Assembly: GCA_035651815.1 (NCBI GenBank)
Contig: DASRFB010000110.1
Coordinates: 1 to 27,010, forward strand
Direction of reading: 5' to 3'
DNA: 27,010 nucleotides
Source of the DNA: VBDM01 sp035651815
GTDB lineage: Bacteria > Pseudomonadota > Gammaproteobacteria > Burkholderiales > SG8-39
Below the pieces are notes generated by a model. It was not told where the DNA came from. It did not search any database and worked only from the letters and a program-made list of their open reading frames with translations. The translations under genes were made by a program, and so were the position numbers. Shown piece by piece: positions 15,800-23,050 of the stretch (the stretch's first letter is position 1; every line of letters starts with the position of its first letter).

Positions 15800-16560
15800 G
15801 GTACTGCGGTGGCGGATCCCGCGGGGGACGGCCGCCCCAGCAAACGGTCGGTCTCGCGCTTGACGACGGCATAGCACTCGCACACCCGCTGCTCCAGTCT
15901 GGGCCGGTCGGTCAGCGTGATGTGGCCGCGGCTGTACTGGATCAGCCCGGCGTGCTGCAGGATTCCGGCCGCCTCGGTCACCCCCTCGCGGCGCACCCCC
16001 AGCATGTTCGCGATCAGCTCCTGCGTCATGACCAGCTCGTTCGAGGGCAGCCGGTCGATGCTGAGCAGCAGCCAGCGGCACAGCTGCTGCTCGACCGAGT
16101 GGTGGCGGTTGCACACCGCGGTCTGCGCCATCTGCGTGATGAGGGCCTGGGTGAAGCGCAGCAGCAGGTGCTGCAGCTCGCCGCCGCTTTCGAATTCCTT
16201 CTTCAGCACGCTCGCGGGCAGCCGATACGCATGGCCGGCGCTCTGCACCACCGCGCGGCTGGGCGTGCTCTCCCCGCCCATGAAGAGCGAGATCCCGACC
16301 ATGCCCTCGCAACCCGTGATGGCGATTTCCGCCGAAGCGCCGTTCTCCATGACATAGAGCAGCGAGACGATGCCCGCGGTGAGGAAATACACGTAGCTCA
16401 GGCGGCTGCCCGGCTCGTAGAGCGCAAGCCCCAACGGCAGCTCGACCCACTCGAGGTGCGGCAGGATGCGCTCGTAATCGGCGGGGGGCAGCGCGGCAAG
16501 AAGCTGATTCTGCAGCGGCGGAGGTGTCGCGGGTCGCGATGTCTTGGTCTTGGTGGCCAT
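15790..16560 (-). CDS. Crp/Fnr-family regulator 3
   Basis: A 256-residue regulator, more distant from the other two. LQNQLLAALPPADYERILPHLEWVELPLGLALYEPG and CEGMVGISLFMGGESTPSRAVVQ belong to the effector domain. The DNA-binding part is MTQELIANMLGVRREGVTEAAGILQHAGLIQYSRGHITLTDRPRLE, then CECYAVVKRETDRLL. The recognition helix differs from the others mainly by Glu for Val after the two Arg. The start ATG at 16560 is preceded by AAGGAG; a longer frame runs past the dyad site and was rejected. A Pro/Ser/Ala tail ends the protein. It is convergent with the desaturase and divergent from the small-protein genes beyond the site at 16625-16640. Confidence 0.9.
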   Translation of the reverse strand: MATKTKTSRPATPPPLQNQLLAALPPADYERILPHLEWVELPLGLALYEPGSRLSYVYFLTAGIVSLLYVMENGASAEIAITGCEGMVGISLFMGGESTPSRAVVQSAGHAYRLPASVLKKEFESGGELQHLLLRFTQALITQMAQTAVCNRHHSVEQQLCRWLLLSIDRLPSNELVMTQELIANMLGVRREGVTEAAGILQHAGLIQYSRGHITLTDRPRLEQRVCECYAVVKRETDRLLGRPSPAGSATAVPQA

Positions 16561-16624
16561 GTCGGGTCTCCTTCGACCATTAACCGGTGAACTGATGGAA
16601 GCTAGTGTTTCCATGATACGCCTA

Positions 16625-16640
16625 TGTTCGCTATCGCACA
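16625..16640 (+). promoter_or_regulatory. Perfect Crp/Fnr-like dyad site for the small-protein run
   Basis: TGTTCGCTATCGCACA matches every fixed position and is flanked by TA and GA. AATGAT (16662-16667) is centred 32 bp downstream; the predicted start 16674 is the A of the next ATG. In the opposite direction the best hexamer (TAGCTT, 16599-16604) is 31 bp away, so control of crp3 is less certain. Confidence 0.65.
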
Positions 16641-16673
16641 GAAGCGGACGGTGACTCGGCGAATGATGGGCCC

Positions 16674-16871
16674 ATGGCCGACAGCGATCCATTCAAGTTT
16701 GAAGACCACCCCCCGGGCTCTCCGGCCGCGCGGCACGGCGCGACGCGCGAAGCCGTCGAAACCTGGGAGGGCGAAGGCGGGACCGCCGCGGCGCCGCGGC
16801 GAGTGCGTGCAGGGATTCCCGCGAAGAAGCCCGGACGAGACCCGCGCCGCAAGGTCGGCAAGCGTGAGTAG
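16674..16871 (+). CDS. Small hydrophilic protein of unknown function, possibly leaderless
   Basis: A 65-residue protein, MADSDPFKFEDHPPGSP followed by an acidic-then-basic tail ending GRDPRRKVGKRE. I do not recognise a family; low-complexity Pro/Gly/Arg content suggests disorder. There is no ribosome site before the ATG, which coincides with the transcript start predicted from the dyad site. Its stop lies inside the next gene, whose GTG start overlaps by eight bases (GTGAGTAG), which supports translation of both. An alternative is that this is only a leader for the following gene. Confidence 0.5.
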   Translation: MADSDPFKFEDHPPGSPAARHGATREAVETWEGEGGTAAAPRRVRAGIPAKKPGRDPRRKVGKRE

Positions 16872-17217
16872 CATCGCCGACCTCCGCGACCGGCCGCGCG
16901 AAGGGCGCGTCCGCCGGGCCCTGATGCTGGCGGCCATGCTCGCGACGGCCGCTCTCGTCTCGGGCCTGCCGGCGTCGGCCGATACGGCGAACGGATCGCG
17001 CGCGGGCAGCCGCGAGAACGCCGCCGAATACCGCGACGCGCTCAGGCGCGCCGACAAGGATTACGACCAGGCGAACCGCCGCTGCGAAGTGCTCGCGATC
17101 GACGAGCGGGTCCTCTGCCGCAACGATTCGGCGCGCGCCCGCAGGGCTGCCGTCGCCGAGGCGCGCGCCAAGCTGCAGCCCGAGGAATCGCGCACCACCG
17201 CCGCGACCACCCGATAA
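16864..17217 (+). CDS. Secreted small protein of unknown function
   Basis: A 117-residue protein with a clear signal peptide: basic RPREGRVRRALM, hydrophobic LAAMLATAALVSGL, and a cleavage site after PASA. The mature part (about 85 residues) is helical and charged: ENAAEYRDALRRADKDYDQANRRCEVLAIDERVLCRNDSARARRAAVAEARAKL, with two cysteines 13 residues apart that could form a disulfide. The GTG start at 16864 overlaps the previous gene by eight bases and has AAGG upstream. Similar short periplasmic Arg/Ala-rich proteins occur in Burkholderiales, but I cannot name the family. Confidence 0.7.
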   Translation: MSSIADLRDRPREGRVRRALMLAAMLATAALVSGLPASADTANGSRAGSRENAAEYRDALRRADKDYDQANRRCEVLAIDERVLCRNDSARARRAAVAEARAKLQPEESRTTAATTR

Positions 17218-17238
17218 CGACCCGCGAGGGAGCACCCG

Positions 17239-17508
17239 ATGGAACATGCTTCGGCAACCGGCGACATCACGGCATTGATCCTCTCCACCGAATCGCACCG
17301 GCGCGAGACGGCGCGCCAGCATTCCGCCAACATCGCGGCGCTGAAGCGCGAGATCGTCCGGATCAACGCGCTGGCGGCAGGCGATGCCGGCTCGCGCGCG
17401 ACCGCGGCCGGCCGCCCCGCCGGTCCCCGGACATTCGGCCAGCATGATCCGTTCCGGAGCTTCCCGAGGAGCAAGGGCCGCAGGACCATGGGGCGAGGCG
17501 AGCGTTGA
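17239..17508 (+). CDS. Small hydrophilic protein of unknown function
   Basis: An 89-residue soluble protein. MEHASATGDITALILSTESHRRETARQHSANIAALKREIVRINALA predicts one long amphipathic helix; the second half is Gly/Arg/Pro-rich and probably disordered. GGGAG precedes the ATG by about eight bases. It lies 21 bases after the secreted protein gene and just before the next one, so the three are likely one transcript from the dyad promoter at 16625-16640. No family recognised. Confidence 0.55.
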   Translation: MEHASATGDITALILSTESHRRETARQHSANIAALKREIVRINALAAGDAGSRATAAGRPAGPRTFGQHDPFRSFPRSKGRRTMGRGER

Positions 17509-17525
17509 ACACGAGGGAAAGCAAA

Positions 17526-17867
17526 ATGAAACGGCGACTTCACGCAATGCTCGTCTTCGCGGCGCTCTCGTGCCTGCCGCTCGGGGCGGCGATCGCCGCC
17601 CCGGCCGAGGACAAAATGACCTTCGTCCAGGCGGAGCGGCGCTCGATCGAGCTGAAGCAGGGAATGACCCCCGACGACGTGCGCGGCCTGCTCGGAAAGC
17701 CGAAGCGCACCGCGCTGAAGACCTCGGGCGATTCGTCGCAGGGCACGCTGCAATGGACCTACAGCTGGTCGAGCCCGTCGCAGACCGACCGCAATCTCCA
17801 GGTGACGTTCGTCAGCAAGTCGCCCGAGCAGTGGCTCGTGAACGGCTGGGACTGGTCGAGCTACTAG
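17526..17867 (+). CDS. Periplasmic protein with a BamE/SmpA-like fold segment
   Basis: A 113-residue secreted protein. The signal peptide MKRRLHAMLVFAALSCLPLGAAIAA ends before PAEDK. The mature domain contains IELKQGMTPDDVRGLLGKPKRT, which matches the GMT..eV..lLG.P signature of SmpA/OmlA (BamE)-like domains, followed by two strands (TLQWTYSWS, LQVTFVSK) and a WLVNGWDWSSY ending. It lacks a lipobox, so it is not BamE itself. AGGGAAA lies before the ATG at 17526. It closes the plus-strand small-protein run, six bases from the convergent cupin gene. Confidence 0.75.
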   Translation: MKRRLHAMLVFAALSCLPLGAAIAAPAEDKMTFVQAERRSIELKQGMTPDDVRGLLGKPKRTALKTSGDSSQGTLQWTYSWSSPSQTDRNLQVTFVSKSPEQWLVNGWDWSSY

Positions 17868-17872
17868 GCGCG

Positions 17873-18211
17873 CTACTCGCCGACGGGCTGCGCGCCCGCG
17901 GCGGTCTTGAAGCTGACGAAGCGCGTGCCCTCCTCGAGCGCGACCTGCTCGTGCTCCTCGTCGCCGAGGATGAGCGCCACCTCGCCCGGGCCCATCTCGC
18001 GCACTTCCTTCCCGATCCGCATCCGCAATCTTCCCGAGAGCACCAGGATGATCTGCTCGCTCGGGTGATGGTGGGGCTTCGCGCCCGTTCCCTTCGGCTC
18101 GGTGTACCAGCCGATCTCGAGCTCGCGGCCGGTGATCGTCGGGCCGTGGGCGGTCGAGTGGCCGGGCGAGATCACCTTCCCGGGCAGCTCGTCGAGCTTG
18201 AAGAACGGCAT
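17873..18211 (-). CDS. Small cupin-domain protein
   Basis: A 112-residue single-domain cupin. The first cupin motif has HHHPSEQ (metal ligands H47, H49 and E52 likely) followed by LVLSGRLRMRIG, and the second has PGEVALILGDEEHEQVA with H87. Substrate unknown; such proteins are often small-molecule isomerases, dioxygenases or sensors. GGAGG lies before the ATG. It follows livM by ten bases on the same strand, so it is probably the last gene of the liv operon. Confidence 0.85.
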   Translation of the reverse strand: MPFFKLDELPGKVISPGHSTAHGPTITGRELEIGWYTEPKGTGAKPHHHPSEQIILVLSGRLRMRIGKEVREMGPGEVALILGDEEHEQVALEEGTRFVSFKTAAGAQPVGE

Positions 18212-18221
18212 CGAGGTCCTC

Positions 18222-19193
18222 CTACAGCGGCTTCTTCAGCCAATGCCCGAGCTCGCCGACGATGCCGCGCCGGAACGCGAGCACGCACACGACGAAGATC
18301 GCGCCCTGCACCACCGACACCCAGGCGCCGAGCTCGGCGAGGTAGCTCTCCATGGCGATGATGACGATCGCGCCGACCACGGGCCCGAAGATCGTCCCGA
18401 GCCCGCCGACCAGCGTCATCAGCACGACCTCGCCCGACATCGACCAGTGCACGTCGGTCAGCGAGGCGAGCTGGAACACGAGCGCCTTGGTCGCGCCCGC
18501 CGCCCCCGCGAGCGTCGCCGACAGCAGGTACGCGAGCAGCTTGTAGCGCGCCGTGTCGTAGCCGAGGGACACCGCGCGCGCTTCGTTCTCGCGGATCGCC
18601 TTCAGCACCTGGCCGAAGGGCGAATGCACGGCGCGGTAAATGAGGAGGAAGCCGCCGACGAAGACGGCCAATACCACCGCGTACATCGCCCAGATGTTGT
18701 CCAGGTCGACGAGGCCGAGGAGCCTGCCGCGCGGCACCGACTGGATCCCGTCCTCGCCTCCGGTGAACGGCGCCTGCAGCGAAAAGAAGAACACCATCTG
18801 CGCCAGCGCGAGCGTGATCATCGCGAAGTAGATGCCCTGGCGGCGGATCGCGATCAGCCCGGTCACGAGCCCGAGCAGCGCCGCCGCGCCCGTCCCGCAC
18901 GCGATCGCGAGCTCGGGCGTCAGGCCCCACACCTTGGCCGCGTGCGCCGAGACGTAGCCCGCGGCGCCGAGGAACATCGCGTGCCCGAACGAGAGCAGCC
19001 CGCCGTAGCCGATCAGCAGGTTGAAGGCGCAGGCGAACAGCGCGAAGCACATCGCCTTCATCAGGAACACGGGGTAGATCGCGAGCGGCGCGAGCGCGAA
19101 GAACGCGACCATCACCGCGAACGCGACGCGCTGGTGCGGGAGCGTGCGCGCCGGCTGGATCGGGGCGATGACGCCGGGATCGACTGCGGCCAC
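18222..19193 (-). CDS. livM: Branched-chain amino acid ABC transporter permease LivM
   Basis: Inner-membrane permease of 323 residues, one of two permeases that move branched-chain amino acids or similar compounds. Many hydrophobic helices are visible, with the LivM-typical ALFACAFNLLIGYGGLLSFGHAMFLGAAGY, GIYFAMITLALAQM, and the cytoplasmic EAA-like loop AIRENEARAVSLGYDTARYKL that docks the ATPases. The start is GTG at 19193. A hairpin-forming repeat of about 77 bases separates it from livH. Confidence 0.93.
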   Translation of the reverse strand: MAAVDPGVIAPIQPARTLPHQRVAFAVMVAFFALAPLAIYPVFLMKAMCFALFACAFNLLIGYGGLLSFGHAMFLGAAGYVSAHAAKVWGLTPELAIACGTGAAALLGLVTGLIAIRRQGIYFAMITLALAQMVFFFSLQAPFTGGEDGIQSVPRGRLLGLVDLDNIWAMYAVVLAVFVGGFLLIYRAVHSPFGQVLKAIRENEARAVSLGYDTARYKLLAYLLSATLAGAAGATKALVFQLASLTDVHWSMSGEVVLMTLVGGLGTIFGPVVGAIVIIAMESYLAELGAWVSVVQGAIFVVCVLAFRRGIVGELGHWLKKPL

Positions 19194-19204
19194 GTCAGCC
19201 CCTT

Positions 19205-19281
19205 GTCATTCTGAGGAGCCGAAGGCGACGAAGAATCTGCTTTTCGGCGAAAAGCAGATCCTTCGCTGCGCTCAGGATGAC
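19205..19281. repeat. Intergenic hairpin repeat, copy 1 (livM-livH gap)
   Basis: GTCATTCTGAGGAGCCGAAGG on one side pairs imperfectly with CTTCGCTGCGCTCAGGATGAC on the other, enclosing AATCTGCTTTT and AAAGCAGAT arms. It is highly similar to 20184-20264. The layout is that of a REP/MITE-like palindromic element. Confidence 0.75.
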
Positions 19282-19286
19282 AGCGC

Positions 19287-20174
19287 TCATCGCACGGTGC
19301 CGAACAATCCCGCCGGCTTGATCATCAGCACGATCGCCATGATGATGAAGATGACCGTGTTCGACGCCTCGGGGTAGAACACCTTGGTGAGCCCCTCGAT
19401 CAGGCCGAGCGCGAAGCCGGTCACGATCGAGCCCATGATCGATCCCATGCCGCCGATCACCACGACCGCGAACACCACGATGATGAGGTCCGCGCCCATC
19501 AGCGGGTTCACCTGGTAGATCGGCGCCGCCATCACGCCCGCGAATGCCGCGAGCGCCACGCCGAAGCCGTAGGTGAGCGTGATCATGCGCGGCACGTTGA
19601 TGCCGAAGGCCTGCACCAGCGCCGGATTCTCGGTCGCGGCGCGCAGGTAGGCGCCGAGCTTGGTCTTCTCGATCACGAACCAGGTCGCCAGGCACACGAG
19701 CATCGAGGCGACGATCACCCAGGCCCGGTAGTTCGGCAGGAACATGAAGCCGAGGTTGCGGCCGCCCGCGAGCTGCTCGGGCATCGCGTAAGGCGTGCCC
19801 GACGTGCCGAACTCGTGGCGGAACAGCCCCTGCATGATCAGCGCGAGCCCGAAGGTGAGCAGCAGCCCGTAGAGATGGTCGAGCTTGTACAGCCGCGAGA
19901 GCATCAGCCGCTCGATCACGATCCCGAAGACGCCCACCGCGATCGGGACGAGCAGCAGCGACCACCAGTAGCCGATGCCGAGCTTGGTCAGCAGGAACCA
20001 GGCGCAGAACGCGCCCACCATGTACTGCGCGCCGTGCGTGAAGTTGATGATGTTGAGCAGGCCGAAGATGACGGCCAGCCCGAGCGACAGCAGCGCGTAG
20101 AACGAGCCGTTGATCAGCCCGATCAGGAGCTGACCGAAGAGCGCCTGGACGGGGATGCCGAAAATGCTGTCCAT
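19287..20174 (-). CDS. livH: Branched-chain amino acid ABC transporter permease LivH
   Basis: Inner-membrane permease of 295 residues, partner of LivM. The family start is clear in LIGLINGSFYALLSLGLAVIFGLLNIINFTHGAQYMVGAF, and the later FVIEKTKLGAYLRAATENPALVQAFGINV is the ATPase-contacting loop, followed by GGMGSIMGSIVTGFALGLIEGL. Full length. It lies between two copies of the hairpin repeat, so the operon mRNA would carry a hairpin on each side of this gene. Confidence 0.94.
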   Translation of the reverse strand: MDSIFGIPVQALFGQLLIGLINGSFYALLSLGLAVIFGLLNIINFTHGAQYMVGAFCAWFLLTKLGIGYWWSLLLVPIAVGVFGIVIERLMLSRLYKLDHLYGLLLTFGLALIMQGLFRHEFGTSGTPYAMPEQLAGGRNLGFMFLPNYRAWVIVASMLVCLATWFVIEKTKLGAYLRAATENPALVQAFGINVPRMITLTYGFGVALAAFAGVMAAPIYQVNPLMGADLIIVVFAVVVIGGMGSIMGSIVTGFALGLIEGLTKVFYPEASNTVIFIIMAIVLMIKPAGLFGTVR

Positions 20175-20183
20175 CGTCGCCTT

Positions 20184-20264
20184 GTCATCCTGAGGAGCCG
20201 AAGGCGACGAAGGATCTGCTGTTTACCATTGCAAAAGCAGATCCTTCGCTTCGCTCAGGATGAC
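20184..20264. repeat. Intergenic hairpin repeat, copy 2 (livH-livK gap)
   Basis: Same element as 19205-19281 with a different loop: GTCATCCTGAGGAGCCGAAGG ... AAGGATCTGCT, a TTTACCATTGCA loop, then AGCAGATCCTTCGCTTCGC and TCAGGATGAC. The arms of this copy pair better than those of copy 1. Confidence 0.75.
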
Positions 20265-20268
20265 GGTC

Positions 20269-21480
20269 TTATTTCTTCACCAGCGGGCAATCCCCCTGGT
20301 CGATCGGCCGGAACGCCTGGTCCGCCGGGATGGTCGCGCGGATCTTGTAGTAGTCGTACGGGCCCTTCGACTCGGACGGCTTCTTCACCTCGACCAGGTA
20401 CGCCGGGTGGATCTTGCGGCCGTCGGCGCGGATGCTGCCCTTGCCGAAGAGCGGATCGTCGGTCGGCATCGACTTCATCTTCGCGACGACCTTGGCGCCG
20501 TCGGCGTCCGTCTTGCCCGCCGCGACGGCCTTCAGGTAGTGCGTGATCGCCGAGTAGACGCCGGCCTGCACCATGGTCGGGTACTTCCCGTTGTTGGCCG
20601 CGGCCATGCGCTTGGCGAAGGCGCGCGTCTGCGGGTTCATGTCCCAGTAGAACGTCTCGGTGAAGATCAGGCCCTGCGCCTTGTCGAGGCCGAGGCCGTG
20701 CACGTCGGACAGGAACACGAGCAGCCCGGCGAGGTTCTGCCCGCCCTTGACGATGCCGAACTCCGACGCCTGCTTGATCGAGTTGGTCGTGTCGCCGCCC
20801 GCGTTGGCGAGGCCGATGATCTTGGCCTTCGACGCCTGCGCCTGCAGCAGGAAGGACGAGAAGTCCTGGTTGTTGAGCGGGTGGCGCACCGCGCCCAGCA
20901 CCTTGCCGCCCGCCTTCTTCACGACCTCGGCGGTGTCGCGCTCGAGCGCGTGGCCGAAGGCGTAGTCGGCGGTGATGAAGAACCAGGTATCGCCGCCCTG
21001 CTTCACGATGGCGTTGCCGGTGCCGTTCGCGAGCATCCAGGTGTCGTAGGTCCAGTGGATGGTGTTCGGCGTGCACGCCTTGCCCGTGAGGTCGGAGCTC
21101 GCCGCGCCCGAGACCAGGAACACCTTGTTCTTGTCCTTGGTCACCTGGCTGACCGCGAGCGCGACCGACGAGGTCGGCACGTCCACGATCACGTCGACGC
21201 CCTCGGTGTCGTACCAGTTGCGCGCGATCGCCGAGCCCACGTCGGGCTTGTTCTGGTGATCGGCCGAGACGATCTCGACCTTCAGGCCGTGCTTCGCCGG
21301 CGCGAAGTCCTCGACCGCCATGCGCGCGGCGGCCACCGACCCCGGGCCGCCGATGTCCGAATACAGGCTCGACATGTCGGACAGCACGCCGATCTTCACG
21401 ACGCCGCCGGAAATCTGCGCCTGCGCGCCGGCCGCCGCCAGCAGCAGCGCCACCGCTAGCCATGCTCGTTGGGAAATCAT
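20269..21480 (-). CDS. Branched-chain amino acid-type ABC transporter substrate-binding protein
   Basis: Periplasmic receptor of 403 residues that delivers the solute to LivHM. The signal peptide MISQRAWLAVALLLAAAGAQA is followed by ISGGVVKIGVLSDMSSLYSDIGGPG, typical of the type 1 periplasmic-binding fold (Peripla_BP_6). HWTYDTWMLANGTGNAIVKQGG and FFITADYAFGHALERDTAEVV are recognisable family segments. The relatives I associate with this form lie in proteobacterial liv operons next to acyl-CoA genes, so the ligand may be a branched acid or aromatic compound instead of leucine. It lies between the livF and livH genes. Confidence 0.92.
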   Translation of the reverse strand: MISQRAWLAVALLLAAAGAQAQISGGVVKIGVLSDMSSLYSDIGGPGSVAAARMAVEDFAPAKHGLKVEIVSADHQNKPDVGSAIARNWYDTEGVDVIVDVPTSSVALAVSQVTKDKNKVFLVSGAASSDLTGKACTPNTIHWTYDTWMLANGTGNAIVKQGGDTWFFITADYAFGHALERDTAEVVKKAGGKVLGAVRHPLNNQDFSSFLLQAQASKAKIIGLANAGGDTTNSIKQASEFGIVKGGQNLAGLLVFLSDVHGLGLDKAQGLIFTETFYWDMNPQTRAFAKRMAAANNGKYPTMVQAGVYSAITHYLKAVAAGKTDADGAKVVAKMKSMPTDDPLFGKGSIRADGRKIHPAYLVEVKKPSESKGPYDYYKIRATIPADQAFRPIDQGDCPLVKK

Positions 21481-21516
21481 CGTCCTCGCTCCTTTGATTG
21501 GGAAACCCTCCCGGGA

Positions 21517-22221
21517 TCACACGCCCAGGTACTCGTGGACCTCGTGCAGCCGGGACTCTAGCTCGGCGTTCGGGATCATGTCCACCACCCGGCCGTTTTC
21601 GATCACGTAATGGCGGTCGGCGACGCGCGACGCGAAGCGGAAGTTCTGCTCGACCAGCAGGATCGTGAACCCCTCGGCCTTCAGCCGCGAGATGGTCCGG
21701 CCGATCTGCTGCACGATCACGGGCGCGAGACCCTCGGTCGGCTCGTCGAGCAGCAGCAGCCGCGCCCCGGTGCGCAGGATCCGTCCGATCGCGAGCATCT
21801 GCTGCTCGCCGCCGGAGAGCTTGCTCCCCTGGCTGCGCAGCCGCTCCTTGAGATTGGGGAAGAGCTCGAACACCTGCTCGACCGTGAAGCCGCCGGCGCG
21901 CACCGTGGGCGGCAGCAGCAGGTTCTCGCGCACGTCGAGGCTCGCGAAGATGCCGCGCTCCTCGGGACAGAACGCGATCCCCAGGCGGGGAACGCGGTAC
22001 GAGGCGAGCCGGATCGTCTCGGCGCCTTCGAACGCCACCGAGCCCTCGCGCCGCCCGACCATGCCCATGATCGACTTCAGCGTGGTGGTCTTCCCGGCCC
22101 CGTTGCGCCCGAGCAGCGTCACGACCTCGCCGCGGCGCACCTCGAAATCGATCCCGTGCAGGATGTGCGACTCGGCGTACCAGGCGTTCAGCCCGGAGAC
22201 CTTCAGCATCGGCTCAGCCAC
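21517..22221 (-). CDS. livF: Branched-chain amino acid ABC transporter ATPase LivF
   Basis: Cytosolic ATPase of 234 residues. Walker A GRNGAGKTT (38-46), signature LSGGEQQMLAIGRIL, Walker B LLLLDEPTEGL and the conserved IVQQIGRTISRLKAEGFTILLVEQN are complete. Its start overlaps the livG end by eight bases. The C-terminus HEVHEYLGV is normal for the family. Confidence 0.95.
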   Translation of the reverse strand: MAEPMLKVSGLNAWYAESHILHGIDFEVRRGEVVTLLGRNGAGKTTTLKSIMGMVGRREGSVAFEGAETIRLASYRVPRLGIAFCPEERGIFASLDVRENLLLPPTVRAGGFTVEQVFELFPNLKERLRSQGSKLSGGEQQMLAIGRILRTGARLLLLDEPTEGLAPVIVQQIGRTISRLKAEGFTILLVEQNFRFASRVADRHYVIENGRVVDMIPNAELESRLHEVHEYLGV

Positions 22222-22969
22222 GCTCGCTCCCGAGATAGGCGGCGACGACGTCGGGGTTCCGCGACACCGAGGCGTAGTCGCCCTCGGCCAGCACCTCGCC
22301 GCGCGCGAGCACCGTGATGTGGTCCGACAGGTGCTCGACCACGCCGAGGTTGTGCTCGACCATGAGCACGGTGCGGTGGGCCGCGACCTTCTTGACCAGC
22401 GCCGCCACGCGCTCCACGTCCTCGTGCGCCATGCCCGCGGTCGGCTCGTCGAGCAGCATCAGCTCCGGGTCGAGCGCGAGCGTGGTGGCGATCTCGAGCG
22501 CGCGCTTGCGCCCGTAGGGCAGCTCGACCGCGACCGCCGCCTCGTACGCAGCGAGCCCGACCGCGTCGAGCAGCTCGCGCGCGCGGGCGTTCAGCTCGTC
22601 GAGCACGCGCTCGGAGCGCCAGAAATCGAACGACTCGCCGCGGCGGCGCTGCAGCGCGATGCGCACGTTCTCGAGCACGGACAGGTGCGGGAAGACGGCC
22701 GAGATCTGGAACGAGCGCGCCAGGCCCATGCGCGCGATCGACGCCGGGCTCGCCCCGGTGATGTCGCGGCCGTTGTAGAGGATCTCGCCCCGCGTGGGCG
22801 TCAGGAAGTGCGTCAGGAGGTTGAAGCAGGTCGTCTTCCCCGCGCCGTTCGGACCGATCAGGGCATGGATGGTCCCGCGTTTGACTTTCAACGAGACGCC
22901 GTTGACCGCGACGAAGCCCTTGAACTCCTTCGACAGGTCACGCGTCTCGAGGATGACGTCGGCACTCAT
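22214..22969 (-). CDS. livG: Branched-chain amino acid ABC transporter ATPase LivG
   Basis: Cytosolic ATPase of 251 residues, first gene of the liv operon. Walker A GPNGAGKTT (39-47), LPYGRKRALEIATTLA in the place of LSGGQ as is usual for LivG, Walker B LMLLDEPTAGM and HEDVERVAALVKKVA. The chosen ATG at 22969 begins MSADVILETRDLSKEF, which aligns with the family; a longer upstream start is possible but adds nothing recognisable. The operon promoter probably lies in 22970-23050, which it shares with the divergent crotonase gene. Confidence 0.94.
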   Translation of the reverse strand: MSADVILETRDLSKEFKGFVAVNGVSLKVKRGTIHALIGPNGAGKTTCFNLLTHFLTPTRGEILYNGRDITGASPASIARMGLARSFQISAVFPHLSVLENVRIALQRRRGESFDFWRSERVLDELNARARELLDAVGLAAYEAAVAVELPYGRKRALEIATTLALDPELMLLDEPTAGMAHEDVERVAALVKKVAAHRTVLMVEHNLGVVEHLSDHITVLARGEVLAEGDYASVSRNPDVVAAYLGSERG

Positions 22970-23050
22970 GGAAGTGCCCAGGATTATCGGGTAACGTATG
23001 GGCCCGCGCAACGGCCTTCAGGAACGGCGCATCTACGGAAACCCGACCGC

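Noticed and set aside
16599..16640. Minus-strand use of the 16625-16640 dyad for crp3
   Set aside because: The hexamer exactly 32 bp away (AGCTTC) does not fit; TAGCTT is 31 bp away. Possible, but left out of the count of twelve.
21665..23050. Very long plus-strand frame leading into the crotonase gene
   Set aside because: Only the part from 23051 is a real protein; the upstream part is antisense to livF and livG and has no recognisable domain.
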